DNA from: Wenzhouxiangella sp.
GTDB taxonomy: Bacteria; Pseudomonadota; Gammaproteobacteria; Xanthomonadales; Wenzhouxiangellaceae
Length of the DNA stretch: 58,928 nucleotides
Assembly: GCA_007134485.1 (NCBI GenBank)
Contig: SLKT01000093.1
Span: forward strand, 1 to 58,928
Direction of reading: 5' to 3'
Part shown: positions 9,086 to 18,404 of the stretch, piece by piece
Position numbering within the stretch: the stretch's first letter is position 1
How the letters are laid out: every line of letters starts with the position of its first letter
Made by a program: the position numbers and the translations under genes
Notes under the pieces: model-generated
What the model was told of the DNA's origin: nothing
What the model saw: the letters and a program-made list of their open reading frames with translations, nothing else
The model's database searches: none

Positions 9086-10839
9086 CCGTACTTGCCGAAT
9101 CGGGCCCGCGGGTCTTTCGGCGCCTGCTGACCTATGTGATGCGTCAACGCCTGGTGTTCGGGCTGGCCATTTTCGCGGTGGCGCTGGATGCCGCAGGCCA
9201 GGGATTGTTCTTTTACCTGTTGCGGCCCTTGATTGACGAAACCATCGTCGCCGCCGACCCGGAATTCAGCTTGTGGTTGCCGGCCCTGGTCATGGCTGCG
9301 GTCCTGCTGCGCATCGCGGGCAATTTCGGCGGAGTATTCGGCATGGAATGGGTGGGTCGACGACTGATTGCCGATTTGCGTCGAGACTTGTTTGCCCGCT
9401 ACCTCGATCTACCGGCCAGTTATTTCGATCGTGAGTCATCCGGACAGATGATCTCGCGAGTGACCTATAACGCCGAGCAGGTCGCCCAGGCGGCCACCAC
9501 GGCACTGATCGGCACCGTGCGCGATATTTTCACCGTTATCGCCCTGGTCGGCGTCATGCTCATCCAGTCATGGCGTCTGACCCTGGCCATGCTGTTGCTG
9601 GCGCCGGTCATCGCGCTGGTCGTGACCGTGATCAGCCGTCGCTTTCGAATCATCTCGACACGCATTCAGAACTCGATGGGCGATGTGACCCACGTGACCG
9701 AGGAAGCGGTCAACGGGCATGAGGTCGTCAAGATTTTCGGAGGCCGCGACCAGGAGAATGCCAACTTTTCGCGCATCAACGAAGACAATCGTCGACTTCA
9801 TCTGAAGCTGGCGGCAACCCAGCTTGTTTCCTCCTCGCTGATCCAGCTCGCTGCCGGCCTGGCAGTCATCGTTCTGTTGGTGATTGCGGCCAGCGAGTTG
9901 ATGCGCGCCGAGGTCACCGCCGGGATCTTCATGTCCGTGCTTGCTGCCATGGTGGCTTGCATCCCGCCGCTCAAACGCCTGACCAAGATGCATGCAGTCA
10001 TCGAAAAGGGCCTGGCGGCGGCTGACAGTATTTTCCAGGTGCTCGATGCACCGCCAGAAGCCGACCCCGGGCACCTTGCGCCAGAGCGCGTGCGCGGTCG
10101 GATCGAGTTCGAGCAGGTATCGTTTCGATATCCGGATGCCGAGCAGGCCGCGCTGGTCGATGTCAACATGTCGATCGAGGCCGGTTCAGTCACCGCCCTG
10201 GTCGGGCGATCCGGATCAGGAAAGAGTACGCTGATCAAGCTGTTGCCGCGCTTTTATCAACCCGATTCAGGGCGCATTCTGATTGATGGTGACGATATTG
10301 CCGACTTTCGACTCGATGCCCTGAGGCGCCAGATTGCTCTGGTCAGCCAGGATGTCGTCCTGTTCAATGACAGCGTGGCCGGCAATATCGCCTACGGCGC
10401 CAATGGCGAGGTCAGCCGTGAGCGTATCGAACAGGCGGCCCGTCAGGCCCATGCCATGGAGTTCATTGAACGATTGCCGCAGGGCATGGAGACCCAGGTT
10501 GGCGAAGACGGCGCCTTGCTGTCCGGCGGGCAACGCCAGCGACTGGCCATTGCCCGCGCCCTGCTCAAGGATGCGCCGATCCTGATTCTCGATGAGGCCA
10601 CTTCAGCGCTCGATGCCGAGTCCGAACAAACCATACAGGCGGCCCTTGAGACGTTGATGGTGGATCGCACCACCTTGGTCATTGCCCATCGCCTGGCGAC
10701 CGTCCAGAAGGCCGACCAGGTCGTGGTGCTTGACCAAGGCAAGGTAGTCGAATGCGGCACCCATGCCCAGTTGCTGGCGCAACCGGAAGGACTGTACCAC
10801 TACCTGCACCGGTTGCAATTGCAGACTGCTGCCGACTGA
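9082..10839 (+). CDS. msbA: Lipid A ABC exporter/flippase MsbA
   Basis: Flips core-lipid A across the inner membrane. 585 residues: an exporter-type six-helix domain (about 15-310), then the nucleotide-binding domain. Walker A is GRSGSGKST (about 374-382), signature LSGGQRQR (about 480), Walker B ILILDEATSALD, and the switch histidine is in VIAHRLAT. The length is normal for MsbA, and lpxK starts 3 nt later, the classic msbA-lpxK pairing that separates it from other type I exporters. Confidence 0.95.
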   Translation: MTVLAESGPRVFRRLLTYVMRQRLVFGLAIFAVALDAAGQGLFFYLLRPLIDETIVAADPEFSLWLPALVMAAVLLRIAGNFGGVFGMEWVGRRLIADLRRDLFARYLDLPASYFDRESSGQMISRVTYNAEQVAQAATTALIGTVRDIFTVIALVGVMLIQSWRLTLAMLLLAPVIALVVTVISRRFRIISTRIQNSMGDVTHVTEEAVNGHEVVKIFGGRDQENANFSRINEDNRRLHLKLAATQLVSSSLIQLAAGLAVIVLLVIAASELMRAEVTAGIFMSVLAAMVACIPPLKRLTKMHAVIEKGLAAADSIFQVLDAPPEADPGHLAPERVRGRIEFEQVSFRYPDAEQAALVDVNMSIEAGSVTALVGRSGSGKSTLIKLLPRFYQPDSGRILIDGDDIADFRLDALRRQIALVSQDVVLFNDSVAGNIAYGANGEVSRERIEQAARQAHAMEFIERLPQGMETQVGEDGALLSGGQRQRLAIARALLKDAPILILDEATSALDAESEQTIQAALETLMVDRTTLVIAHRLATVQKADQVVVLDQGKVVECGTHAQLLAQPEGLYHYLHRLQLQTAAD

Positions 10840-10842
10840 GAC

Positions 10843-11826
10843 ATGCGTCGAGCGCTGGAGAGATATTTCACCGCGATCTGGTTCGGGCAATCCCGGCCCG
10901 GCCTGCTGCTGAAGGTGCTGTCGGGACTGTATGGCGCCTGGTGGGGCAAGCGGCTGGTGCGTCCCGGTCATCGACCGCCGGTGCCGCTCATCGTGGTCGG
11001 CAATCTGGTCGTGGGTGGTGGCGGCAAGACGCCGCTGGTGATCGCGCTGGCAAGACATTTTTCCCAGAGAGGTTTTCAGGCCGCCGTGATCAGTCGTGGA
11101 TACGGCGGCGCCGAGCCGGCCGTGCCTGAACAGGTACCACTGGATGGAGATCCTGCGCATGTAGGGGACGAGCCATTGGAAATTGCACAAGGCTGTCGCT
11201 TGCCGGTCTGGATCTGCCGTTCACGAAAGGCTGCCATGAATGCTGCCGTGAATGCCGGTGCCAATCTCGTCATCGCCGATGATGGTCTGCAGCACGGTGC
11301 TTTGCCGCGCAGCTTCGAGATTTGCGTGGTCGATGGCTCTCGCGGCCTGGGGAACCGCCACATGTTGCCGGCCGGGCCGTTGCGTCAACCGTTGAGCCGA
11401 ATGGGCCAGGTCGATCTGGTCATGATCAAGGGCGGTGACTGGCAATGGCCGGGGGGCGCGCGTTACAGTCTCGAACCGGTTGCCACAGTCCGGCTTGATA
11501 CCGGCGAGGAACGAAGCCTGGAGCGTTGGGCGGACCATGAAGTGGACGCGGTCTGTGCAATCGCCCATCCGGACAGTTTCTTCAGTCTGCTTGAACGATC
11601 CGGTATCCGGCTCCGCGCCCGCCGGGCGTTTCCGGACCACCATCCTTTCGGCCGAGATGACCTGGCGGGACTGAAAGGTCCGGTCATGGTGACCGCAAAG
11701 GATGCAGTCAAGCTTGAACGGCTGGATCCTGGTGTCGAGGTTTGGGTGGTTCGCGTCGCAGCGCGCATTCCGGCTGGTGCGCTTGAACAAATCGAGACCC
11801 ACGTAAGGGAGTTTCACGGTGAGTGA
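10843..11826 (+). CDS. lpxK: Tetraacyldisaccharide 4'-kinase LpxK
   Basis: Phosphorylates the 4' position of the tetraacyldisaccharide precursor to make lipid IVA. 327 residues, the normal length. The P-loop is VGNLVVGGGGKTP (glycines and lysine near 57-63), preceded by a membrane-associating N-terminal helix; ISRGYGG and the DDGLQH motif are LpxK hallmarks. It follows msbA by 3 nt and overlaps kdsB by 8 nt, giving an msbA-lpxK-kdsB lipid A/Kdo cluster. Confidence 0.96.
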   Translation: MRRALERYFTAIWFGQSRPGLLLKVLSGLYGAWWGKRLVRPGHRPPVPLIVVGNLVVGGGGKTPLVIALARHFSQRGFQAAVISRGYGGAEPAVPEQVPLDGDPAHVGDEPLEIAQGCRLPVWICRSRKAAMNAAVNAGANLVIADDGLQHGALPRSFEICVVDGSRGLGNRHMLPAGPLRQPLSRMGQVDLVMIKGGDWQWPGGARYSLEPVATVRLDTGEERSLERWADHEVDAVCAIAHPDSFFSLLERSGIRLRARRAFPDHHPFGRDDLAGLKGPVMVTAKDAVKLERLDPGVEVWVVRVAARIPAGALEQIETHVREFHGE

Positions 11827-12562
11827 GGATTTTCATGTTCTGATTCCGGCCCGACTGGCTTCATCGCGCCTTCCGCGAAAGGCCCTGGTCGAAGTCCATG
11901 GGCAGCCCCTTGTGGTGCATGTAATGCGCTGTGCCGAACGCAGTGGCGCGGCAAGCGTGCACGTGGCTACCGACAGCGAGGAGATTGCGGTTGCCGTTGA
12001 TAACGCGGGCGGACATGTGGTGATGACCGCGACTGATCATTGCTCGGGTACTGATCGGCTTGCTGAAGCGACTGCAGAGTTGGGCTTTCACGACGATGCC
12101 GTCATCGTCAACCTGCAAGGCGATGAGCCGGAGATGCCATCGGCCTGCATGCGCCAGGTGGCCGAATTGCTCAGACACGATTCTCAAGCCAGAATGGCGA
12201 CGCTGTATGCACCGATCGAGGATGAGCATCAATGGCGTGATCCCAATGTCGTCAAACTGGTTCGCGATGCGCGCGGAAGGGCGCTTTATTTCTCGCGTGC
12301 CGCGATTCCGCATGTGCGTGACGGAGGCTGGCCGAACCATCAGGCCCTTCGGCATGTCGGATTGTATGCCTATCGAGCCCGAGCGTTGATGGAGTGGCGT
12401 GACCTCCCGCCCGGCGACCTGGAACAATGTGAAAGCCTGGAGCAGTTGCGTGCCTTGCAGGCTGGGTGGAAGATCGCAGTGGCCGCTTGCGCACAGCCCA
12501 TCCCGGTTGGAATTGATACGCCCGATGACCTGGAGAAATTCCGAAACTCGAAAATCACTTGA
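11819..12562 (+). CDS. kdsB: CMP-Kdo synthetase (3-deoxy-manno-octulosonate cytidylyltransferase)
   Basis: Activates Kdo with CTP for transfer to lipid IVA. 247 residues. The N-terminal IPARLASSRLPRKAL is the nucleotide-binding motif; ATDSEEI, NLQGDEPEMP and the final GIDTPDDLEK are KdsB signatures. Translation starts at GTG 11819, inside the end of lpxK, after an AAGGGAG ribosome site. Confidence 0.96.
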   Translation: MSEDFHVLIPARLASSRLPRKALVEVHGQPLVVHVMRCAERSGAASVHVATDSEEIAVAVDNAGGHVVMTATDHCSGTDRLAEATAELGFHDDAVIVNLQGDEPEMPSACMRQVAELLRHDSQARMATLYAPIEDEHQWRDPNVVKLVRDARGRALYFSRAAIPHVRDGGWPNHQALRHVGLYAYRARALMEWRDLPPGDLEQCESLEQLRALQAGWKIAVAACAQPIPVGIDTPDDLEKFRNSKIT

Positions 12563-12579
12563 ATGATTGCTGTAAATTT

Positions 12580-13044
12580 ATGAAAAACATGCTTTTTGTA
12601 TGCCTGGGTAACATTTGCAGAAGCCCGACGGCCAAGGCCGTGTTCGATTACAGGCTCAGCCAGGCCGGGATCGAGATCGGCACCGATTCGGCCGGCACGA
12701 TTGGCTACCACACGGGCAGTCAGCCCGACGCTCGGGCCATCGAGCACGCTCGAGCGTTCGGTATCGACATCACTCGGGAGCGTGCCCGGGTGGTGACGGC
12801 GGCCGATTTTCGTCGCTTCGAGCGGATCTATGCCATGGATCAGGCCAATCTCGATGACTTGCTCCGCATGGCGCCCGAGGATTCCACCGCCGAGGTTGAG
12901 CTGGTCATGACCCTTGCCCCTGACTATGGCCTGACAGAGGTGCCGGATCCGTATTACGGAGGCAGCGATGGGTTCCGGCAAGTGCTTGACATGCTGGATG
13001 CGGCTGCCGAAGGCCTGATGCGGGAACTGGCGATTCGTCGGTGA
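12580..13044 (+). CDS. Low-molecular-weight protein-tyrosine phosphatase
   Basis: Cysteine-dependent phosphatase of the LMW-PTP (Wzb/Etp/YfkJ) family. 154 residues. The P-loop CLGNICRS gives the nucleophile Cys8 and Arg14, and the general-acid loop DPYYGGSDGF is near the C-terminus. ATG 12580 places the P-loop at the standard distance from the N-terminus; an upstream in-frame TTG at 12559 overlaps kdsB and is less likely. The same kdsB-LMW-PTP order occurs in several gammaproteobacteria. The substrate is unknown, and no tyrosine kinase or capsule genes are in the window. Overlaps uvrC by 4 nt. Confidence 0.9.
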   Translation: MKNMLFVCLGNICRSPTAKAVFDYRLSQAGIEIGTDSAGTIGYHTGSQPDARAIEHARAFGIDITRERARVVTAADFRRFERIYAMDQANLDDLLRMAPEDSTAEVELVMTLAPDYGLTEVPDPYYGGSDGFRQVLDMLDAAAEGLMRELAIRR

Positions 13045-14849
13045 GTGATTTCGACGGCCGGGCCTTTGCCCGTACCCTGGCGACCGGCCCGGGTGTTTAC
13101 GTCATGCGTGATGAGCAGGGCAAGGTGCTGTACGTCGGCAAGGCACGCAACCTGCGACGGCGCGTCGCCAGCTATTTCGATGGCCGCGACAAGGGGCCTC
13201 GTATCAACCTGATGGTTCGCGGGATTGCCTCGGCCGAAGTCAGCCTGACGCGGACCGAGGCCGAGGCGCTGCTGCTGGAAAACGAGTGGATCAAGGCGCA
13301 CAAGCCGCGATTCAACATCAACCTGCGCGATGACAAGACTTATCCGTGGATTCGTCTGGATACTTCGCATCAATACCCAAGGATCGGCTTTTATCGCGGC
13401 AGTCGCCGCGAACCGGGCCGCTATTTCGGCCCGTATTCCAGCGCCGGAGCCGTGCGCGAGTCACTCAACCAGATCTATCGATTGCTGGGATTGCGCCAAT
13501 GCCGCGATTCGGTGTTTGCCAATCGTTCCCGACCTTGCCTTCAATACCAGATCAATCGCTGCAGCGCGCCCTGCGTGGGATATATCAGCCAGGATGACTA
13601 TGCCCGGGATGTAGAGGCGGCGGTCGATTTCCTGAAAGGGCGAAATTCCGCGGTCATCGAGCATCTGAGTGAGCGCATGCGCCAGGCCAGCCAGGCGCTG
13701 GAGTTCGAAAAGGCGGCTGCCCTGCGCGACCACATTCAGGCCCTGCAGGGCGTCAGATCCACACAGTATGTCAAGGCCACGGTCGACAGTCTGGATGTCA
13801 TCGGTTTGCAGGTGGCCGGCGGCCAGGCCGCCGTTCAGGTCGTCGAATTTCGGCATGGAAGGAACCTGGGGGGGCGCTGCTTTTTTCCGTCCAATCTGCA
13901 CGGCGAAACCGATGCCTCGGCGATCCTCAGCGCCTTTCTGGGTCAGTACTACGCCCAGCGCACTGCCCCATCCGAGATCATTCTTTCATCCGAACCCGCC
14001 GAGGCCGAATTGTGGCAGAAGGCGCTCAGCGAACGGCGTGATGCGCGCGTTCGATTGGCCTGGAATGTTCGTTCCGATCGGGCTCAATGGTTGAAACTGG
14101 CCGAGACGAATGCCGCCGATGCATTGCGACGCCGCCTGTCCGAGCGCGACCAGATCGGTCGTGGCCTGAGCGAGCTGGCCGCGTTGATAGACCTGCCCTC
14201 GCCACCGTCGCACATCGAGTGTTTTGACATCAGCCACATTTCCGGAAACCAGACCGTGGGTTCATGCGTGGTTTTTGGCGACGAAGGTGCGCGTCGCAAG
14301 CATTATCGTCAATTCAATATCGAGGATATCGAGCCCGGCGATGACTATGCCGCAATGGAGCAGGTGCTCAAGCGCCGCTATGCGAGGGTGCTCGACAATG
14401 CCGAGGAAATTCCGGACCTGGTGGTGATCGATGGTGGCAAGGGGCAGACCGCTCGGGCCCGGCAGGTTTTGGACGATCTGGGCCTGGATACCATTCCGGT
14501 GCTGGGGGTGGCCAAGGGTCCCGGCCGCAAACCGGGTCATGAAACATTCATCCTGGGTGATCGCCAGGTTCGTCCGGGCCCGCATCATCCGGCCTCGCAC
14601 CTGGTCCAGCAGATTCGTGACGAGGCCCATCGCTTTGCCATTAGCGCCCATCGTCGCCGTCGACAAAAGCAGGTTCAGTCTTCGCCACTGGAAAGAATTC
14701 CCGGGATTGGCCCGAAACGCCGCCAGAAACTTCTCGAGCATTTCGGTGGCCTGCAGGGGTTGAGCCGAGCCAGTGTCGACGAGCTGTCCCGACTGCCTGG
14801 CATCAGCCGGACCCTGGCCGAACGCATCGCGCAAGACTTGCAGGATTGA
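13041..14849 (+). CDS. uvrC: Excinuclease ABC subunit C
   Basis: Makes both incisions around DNA lesions in nucleotide excision repair. 602 residues. An N-terminal GIY-YIG nuclease (about 15-95, GPGVYVMRDEQGKVLYVGKA), a cysteine-containing linker (RPCLQYQINRCSAPC), a UVR motif (about 200-235), an RNase H-like endonuclease domain (HIECFDISHISG, DDYAAMEQVLKRRY, VVIDGGKGQ) and C-terminal helix-hairpin-helix repeats (IPGIGPKRRQKLL) appear in the standard order. The start is GTG 13041, overlapping the phosphatase gene. Confidence 0.96.
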   Translation: MSDFDGRAFARTLATGPGVYVMRDEQGKVLYVGKARNLRRRVASYFDGRDKGPRINLMVRGIASAEVSLTRTEAEALLLENEWIKAHKPRFNINLRDDKTYPWIRLDTSHQYPRIGFYRGSRREPGRYFGPYSSAGAVRESLNQIYRLLGLRQCRDSVFANRSRPCLQYQINRCSAPCVGYISQDDYARDVEAAVDFLKGRNSAVIEHLSERMRQASQALEFEKAAALRDHIQALQGVRSTQYVKATVDSLDVIGLQVAGGQAAVQVVEFRHGRNLGGRCFFPSNLHGETDASAILSAFLGQYYAQRTAPSEIILSSEPAEAELWQKALSERRDARVRLAWNVRSDRAQWLKLAETNAADALRRRLSERDQIGRGLSELAALIDLPSPPSHIECFDISHISGNQTVGSCVVFGDEGARRKHYRQFNIEDIEPGDDYAAMEQVLKRRYARVLDNAEEIPDLVVIDGGKGQTARARQVLDDLGLDTIPVLGVAKGPGRKPGHETFILGDRQVRPGPHHPASHLVQQIRDEAHRFAISAHRRRRQKQVQSSPLERIPGIGPKRRQKLLEHFGGLQGLSRASVDELSRLPGISRTLAERIAQDLQD

Positions 14850-14913
14850 TTTGCCCTGAAATCAACGGCGATTTTGCGGGATAATGACAAGCTGAGATCG
14901 CGGAGCAAGTGCC

Positions 14914-15477
14914 TTGTCCCTGACCATTCCCACCCTGTTGACTCTGCTGCGCATAGTCATGATCCCGGTGCTTGTAGTGGTCTTTTACCTTCCCGTGGAT
15001 TGGGCCAGCGCGGCGGCAGTGGTTATTTTCGCGCTGGCCGGCATTACCGACTGGCTGGATGGCTGGATCGCTCGCCGATACGGCATGGCCAGCACCTTCG
15101 GGGCGTTTCTGGATCCGGTTGCCGACAAGCTGATGGTCAGCGTGGCCTTGATCATCATCGTGCAACGCCATCCCGAGATTGTCCTGGCGTTGTCGACCGC
15201 CGTCATTATTGGCCGGGAAGTCACCATTTCGGCATTGCGCGAGTGGATGGCCGCGCTCGGGGAGGGCGCGCGGGTCAAGGTGGCCTGGACCGGCAAGATC
15301 AAGACCATCCTGCAAATGGTGGCTATCGGTTTTCTGCTGTATGGTGAGCCGCTGTGGATCATTCCGGTGCTGGAGATCGGCCGCTGGTTGCTGGTCGCTG
15401 CCGCCGTACTCACCATCCTTTCGATGTTCACCTATTTGCGCGCGGCCTGGCCGGCGATACGCGGACCTGCTGATTGA
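14914..15477 (+). CDS. pgsA: CDP-diacylglycerol-glycerol-3-phosphate 3-phosphatidyltransferase
   Basis: Membrane enzyme committing CDP-diacylglycerol to phosphatidylglycerol and cardiolipin synthesis. 187 residues, four to five membrane helices. The CDP-alcohol phosphotransferase motif is complete: DGWIARRYGMASTFGAFLDP followed by VADK. It starts at TTG 14914 behind GGAG at 14902-14905. The uvrC-pgsA order is conserved in gammaproteobacteria; the tRNA genes that often follow pgsA there are absent here. Confidence 0.93.
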   Translation: MSLTIPTLLTLLRIVMIPVLVVVFYLPVDWASAAAVVIFALAGITDWLDGWIARRYGMASTFGAFLDPVADKLMVSVALIIIVQRHPEIVLALSTAVIIGREVTISALREWMAALGEGARVKVAWTGKIKTILQMVAIGFLLYGEPLWIIPVLEIGRWLLVAAAVLTILSMFTYLRAAWPAIRGPAD

Positions 15478-15499
15478 TAGTTAAGGAATTACCGACTCC

Positions 15500-16318
15500 A
15501 TGAGCACAAGAGCAAGAAAACGGCCGACCCAGGCCGACCGGGCAGATCGACATCTTCTGTACGAGTCCAGCGTCCAGGATACCGAGAGTGAACTGGAGTT
15601 CGTTGCCGAAACATTTCTGGAATTGAGTGGCCGGCGCCTGCGACGCATTCGCGAGGATTTTTGCGGGACCGCCAACACGGCCTGTGCCTGGATTCGTGAA
15701 GGCGACGATCACGAGGCGATTGCAGTCGATCTTGATGGCGAAGTGCTTGAATGGGGACGTGGCCACCACGTCGCTGAGTTGAATGCGGCCCAGCGCAAGC
15801 GTCTTGAACTGATGCAGGCGGATGTGTTGACCGTGGACACGCCCCCGGTCGATGCGGTTCTGGCCATGAACTTCAGCTACTACCTGTTCGCCTCGCGGGA
15901 AACACTCCGTGGCTATTTTGCCCGTGTGCGCGAAGCGCTGGTCGACGATGGCGTACTGTTTCTAGATGCCTTTGGTGGCTACGATGCGCACCGCGAGCTG
16001 GAGGAGCGTACCGAATACGATGATTTCACCTACGTCTGGGACCAGGCCAGCTTCGACCCCATCCATCATCACATGACCTGCCTGATTCACTTCGAGTTTC
16101 CGGATGGATCGGAGCTGAAAAACGCATTCGAATATCACTGGCGGCTATGGACCCTGCCGGAAATTCGCGAATTGCTGCTGGAGGCCGGGTTCAGTTCGGC
16201 CACCGTGTACTGGGAAGGCACCGACGAGGAAACCGGGGAGGGTGATGGCATCTATACGCCCAGCGAGACCGGCGATGCCGACGCCGGCTGGATCTGCTAC
16301 ATCATCGCCCAGCCTTAG
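15500..16318 (+). CDS. Class I SAM-dependent methyltransferase, substrate unknown
   Basis: 272 residues with a Rossmann-type methyltransferase core: an early FCGTANTACAW segment as motif I, AIAVDLDGEVLEWG as the acidic ribose-binding strand, VDAVLAMNFSYYLF as motif IV, and GVLFLDAFGG as motif VI. The C-terminal half holds aromatic/acidic strands (YTPSETGDADAGWICYIIAQ). I do not recognise a specific subfamily. It starts 22 nt after pgsA and may share its transcript; it converges on the downstream minus-strand gene. Cytoplasmic, no signal peptide. Confidence 0.8.
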   Translation: MSTRARKRPTQADRADRHLLYESSVQDTESELEFVAETFLELSGRRLRRIREDFCGTANTACAWIREGDDHEAIAVDLDGEVLEWGRGHHVAELNAAQRKRLELMQADVLTVDTPPVDAVLAMNFSYYLFASRETLRGYFARVREALVDDGVLFLDAFGGYDAHRELEERTEYDDFTYVWDQASFDPIHHHMTCLIHFEFPDGSELKNAFEYHWRLWTLPEIRELLLEAGFSSATVYWEGTDEETGEGDGIYTPSETGDADAGWICYIIAQP

Positions 16319-16352
16319 GTGTGCAGTCTCTGTAGCGTTGTTCAGAGGCTCC

Positions 16353-17438
16353 TTAGCGGAATGTAAAGACCTGCCGCAGCCAGCCCTCCAGGCCCTCGTA
16401 TTCGATCGGATCGGCCTCGATGAAGCGCTCGATATCGAGTTCGTGCAGTGCGGAAAAGTGCTCCGGATCATCATGCAACACCGTCAGGGCATTGATAATG
16501 TCCTCCCGCACCTGATCGGGCACGTCCGGGCTGGCCGAGATGGTCGAATGCGGGAATTCCTCGGAGGTGTGCACTTCTTCCATGTTCACGTAGCGAGCGA
16601 CCAGGTTGTGAGGCACGATTGCGGCTTCGGCCTCCATTGAAAACACGATTTCGACCGCATCCAGCCAGGAACTGGCATTGGACTCAATGACCGGCTGTTG
16701 CATGGGGTTGTCGAACCAGCTGGTCAACACCAGGTAACCCAGGCTAGGGGCGGGCATGCTTGATACGGGTCGACCGACAAAGTCGATCAGCTCGGCATCG
16801 ACATTCATGCCTGAAGTCAGCAGTGAGAAGGTGGCCGGTTCATCGGCCTTGACCAGCGGCGTGTAGTCGAAGTCACGCATTCTAAGCGCGGACAGGTGGG
16901 CGTCCTCGAGGACCAGGTCGGGCATGACGCCGCGCCGGATTTCGGCCCAGTAGCGGTGAAAGTCACGCGCGGTCTGGAGCTGAAAATGGTGCGGGGTGGT
17001 CTCATTGAGGTAAGCGATCAAGGGCAGGTAGACCAACTCGGCCTGATCGGGTGTGAAGATCGGATGAACCAGCAGATTGAAGCTGAGCTGGTCTTCTTCC
17101 GGAACCGGGTCGTCCGGGTCGGGCACGGCCTCGAAGGGCTCATCGTCGACTGGAACATCCGTATCGGCCTGCAGGTCTGCCTCATCGACGATCTCGTCAT
17201 CGATTGCTTCGTCTTCGACCACTGCTGCGTCCGGGTCACGTTCCGGCACCTCCGGCTCATCGATGAGTTCGGGCGATTCGAGCTCGGGGATTTCAAGTTC
17301 AAGGTCTTCGGCGGTTTCTGCCGGCTCGGCGCTTTGCTCATCGGCAATGAGCTCTTCTTCCTCGACCTCCTGACCAAGGACGGCGTTGCCGCCGAACAGG
17401 AGCGCCGTGACGAAAAGAAATCGGATTGTGTTTTTCAT
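16353..17438 (-). CDS. Exported PhnD-like substrate-binding protein with a long acidic N-terminal region
   Basis: 361 residues. A clear signal peptide (MKNTIRFLFVTALLFGGNAVLG) is followed by about 95 residues in which 43 are Asp/Glu and only one is basic; after that comes a globular domain resembling phosphate/phosphonate-type periplasmic binding proteins (LVHPIFTPDQAELVYLPLIAYLNE, then PDLVLEDAHLSALRMR, and VFSMEAEAAIVPHNLVARYV). No ABC permease or ATPase lies nearby, so import of a ligand is not supported by context; it could be a sensor or orphan receptor. The acidic segment is low complexity and probably disordered. It lies 87 nt downstream of ygfZ on the same strand. Confidence 0.75.
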   Translation of the reverse strand: MKNTIRFLFVTALLFGGNAVLGQEVEEEELIADEQSAEPAETAEDLELEIPELESPELIDEPEVPERDPDAAVVEDEAIDDEIVDEADLQADTDVPVDDEPFEAVPDPDDPVPEEDQLSFNLLVHPIFTPDQAELVYLPLIAYLNETTPHHFQLQTARDFHRYWAEIRRGVMPDLVLEDAHLSALRMRDFDYTPLVKADEPATFSLLTSGMNVDAELIDFVGRPVSSMPAPSLGYLVLTSWFDNPMQQPVIESNASSWLDAVEIVFSMEAEAAIVPHNLVARYVNMEEVHTSEEFPHSTISASPDVPDQVREDIINALTVLHDDPEHFSALHELDIERFIEADPIEYEGLEGWLRQVFTFR

Positions 17439-17525
17439 TCAGATGACCCCTTTTACCAGACACTTCCGACCCGGGCTTGAACCCTTGTCTTGAATTGTCC
17501 TGATAACTCGCTGATTAAAAGCCAT

Positions 17526-18362
17526 TTAATTATCATGATTGTCGCGATAGTAGCACAGTCTTTTCGGCTCCGTCATCTGGCCTGACAGCGGCCGGTTTGC
17601 ATCTGGCCAATCGATATCGACCGGGACCGGCAGATCGGCCGGGCAAACTGCCAGTCCGATCAGGTCTTGGCCCGCGCGCACGCTCTGAAGTATTTGCGCA
17701 CCCTGGTCGTGGCCACGAATTGTCAATCGTCCGGAGTCGATTTCCGCCAGGTCACCGGCCCCTTTAAGCATGAAGCCGGCCAGGCGGTATTTGATCTTGC
17801 CCAGGTAATGCAGACGGGCAATGACCTCCTGGCCCGGAAAGCAGCCCTTTTGATAGCTGAGTCCGCCGTTGTCTTCAAGTCCGAGGAACTGGGGTAGATG
17901 CTGGCCACTGCAGTGGTTGTTCAGCCAGGGCACAGGCAGACACAAGTCAGCGATGCGCCAATTCAGAATGTCAGCCGCAACCTCATCGCTGGCCTGCACG
18001 CTCAGAGACAGACCGCGTCCATCGGGCAATCGGCTGATATCCGAAGCTTCGTCGGGATCGAGATCACCGATGACCGTCATCGGCGCGGAGAATTCGACCT
18101 TGTGCCCAATGGCGAATAGCTTCAATTTTTCCAACAATGGCAACTGACTGCGTGGGATAACCAGGTCGACATGATCTTCATCGCGGCATGCAAGAATGAC
18201 TGCCAGGCACCGGCCCTTGGGATCGCACCAGGCGCAGATCTGCCATTGTTCGGGTCGCAGTTGGCGAAAATCGGTCGTCAGCTGGGATTGGCAGAACACG
18301 ATCGCGTCGGTTCCGCTGATCCGCAGCCCGGTCAAGTGGGAAATGTTCAAGGGATTACTCAT
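17526..18362 (-). CDS. ygfZ: YgfZ/GcvT-like tetrahydrofolate-binding Fe-S maintenance protein
   Basis: Folate-dependent protein that supports certain Fe-S enzymes such as MiaB in E. coli. 278 residues. The family motif KGCFPGQE, with the conserved cysteine, is at residues 172-179, and the N-terminal LTGLRISGTDAIVFCQSQLTTDF is the GcvT-like opening. It is divergent from the succinate dehydrogenase module across a 42-nt gap. In E. coli ygfZ sits beside sdhE (ygfY) and ygfX; here the same three genes flank the two ends of the sdh cluster, which fits a shared Fe-S/flavoprotein assembly theme. Confidence 0.9.
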   Translation of the reverse strand: MSNPLNISHLTGLRISGTDAIVFCQSQLTTDFRQLRPEQWQICAWCDPKGRCLAVILACRDEDHVDLVIPRSQLPLLEKLKLFAIGHKVEFSAPMTVIGDLDPDEASDISRLPDGRGLSLSVQASDEVAADILNWRIADLCLPVPWLNNHCSGQHLPQFLGLEDNGGLSYQKGCFPGQEVIARLHYLGKIKYRLAGFMLKGAGDLAEIDSGRLTIRGHDQGAQILQSVRAGQDLIGLAVCPADLPVPVDIDWPDANRPLSGQMTEPKRLCYYRDNHDN

Positions 18363-18392
18363 TAAAGCGGAAAATCAGACAGGAATACACGC

Positions 18393-18398
18393 TACAAT
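18393..18398 (+). promoter_or_regulatory. Candidate -10 element for the sdh module
   Basis: TACAAT ends 6 nt before the ATG of the sdhAF4-like gene, and that ATG lacks a Shine-Dalgarno sequence. If the element is used, the transcript would start at or next to the ATG and be leaderless. No good -35 hexamer is visible at normal spacing, so this is tentative. Confidence 0.35.
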
Positions 18399-18404
18399 TC
18401 TATT

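Noticed and set aside
14850-14913. tRNA genes near pgsA, as found in many gammaproteobacteria
   Set aside because: The gaps before and after pgsA (64 and 22 nt) are too short for a tRNA and show no cloverleaf.
17077-17373. Ser-rich plus-strand frame inside the PhnD-like gene
   Set aside because: It is the complement of the acidic Glu/Asp coding stretch, giving a Ser-rich shadow without a ribosome site.
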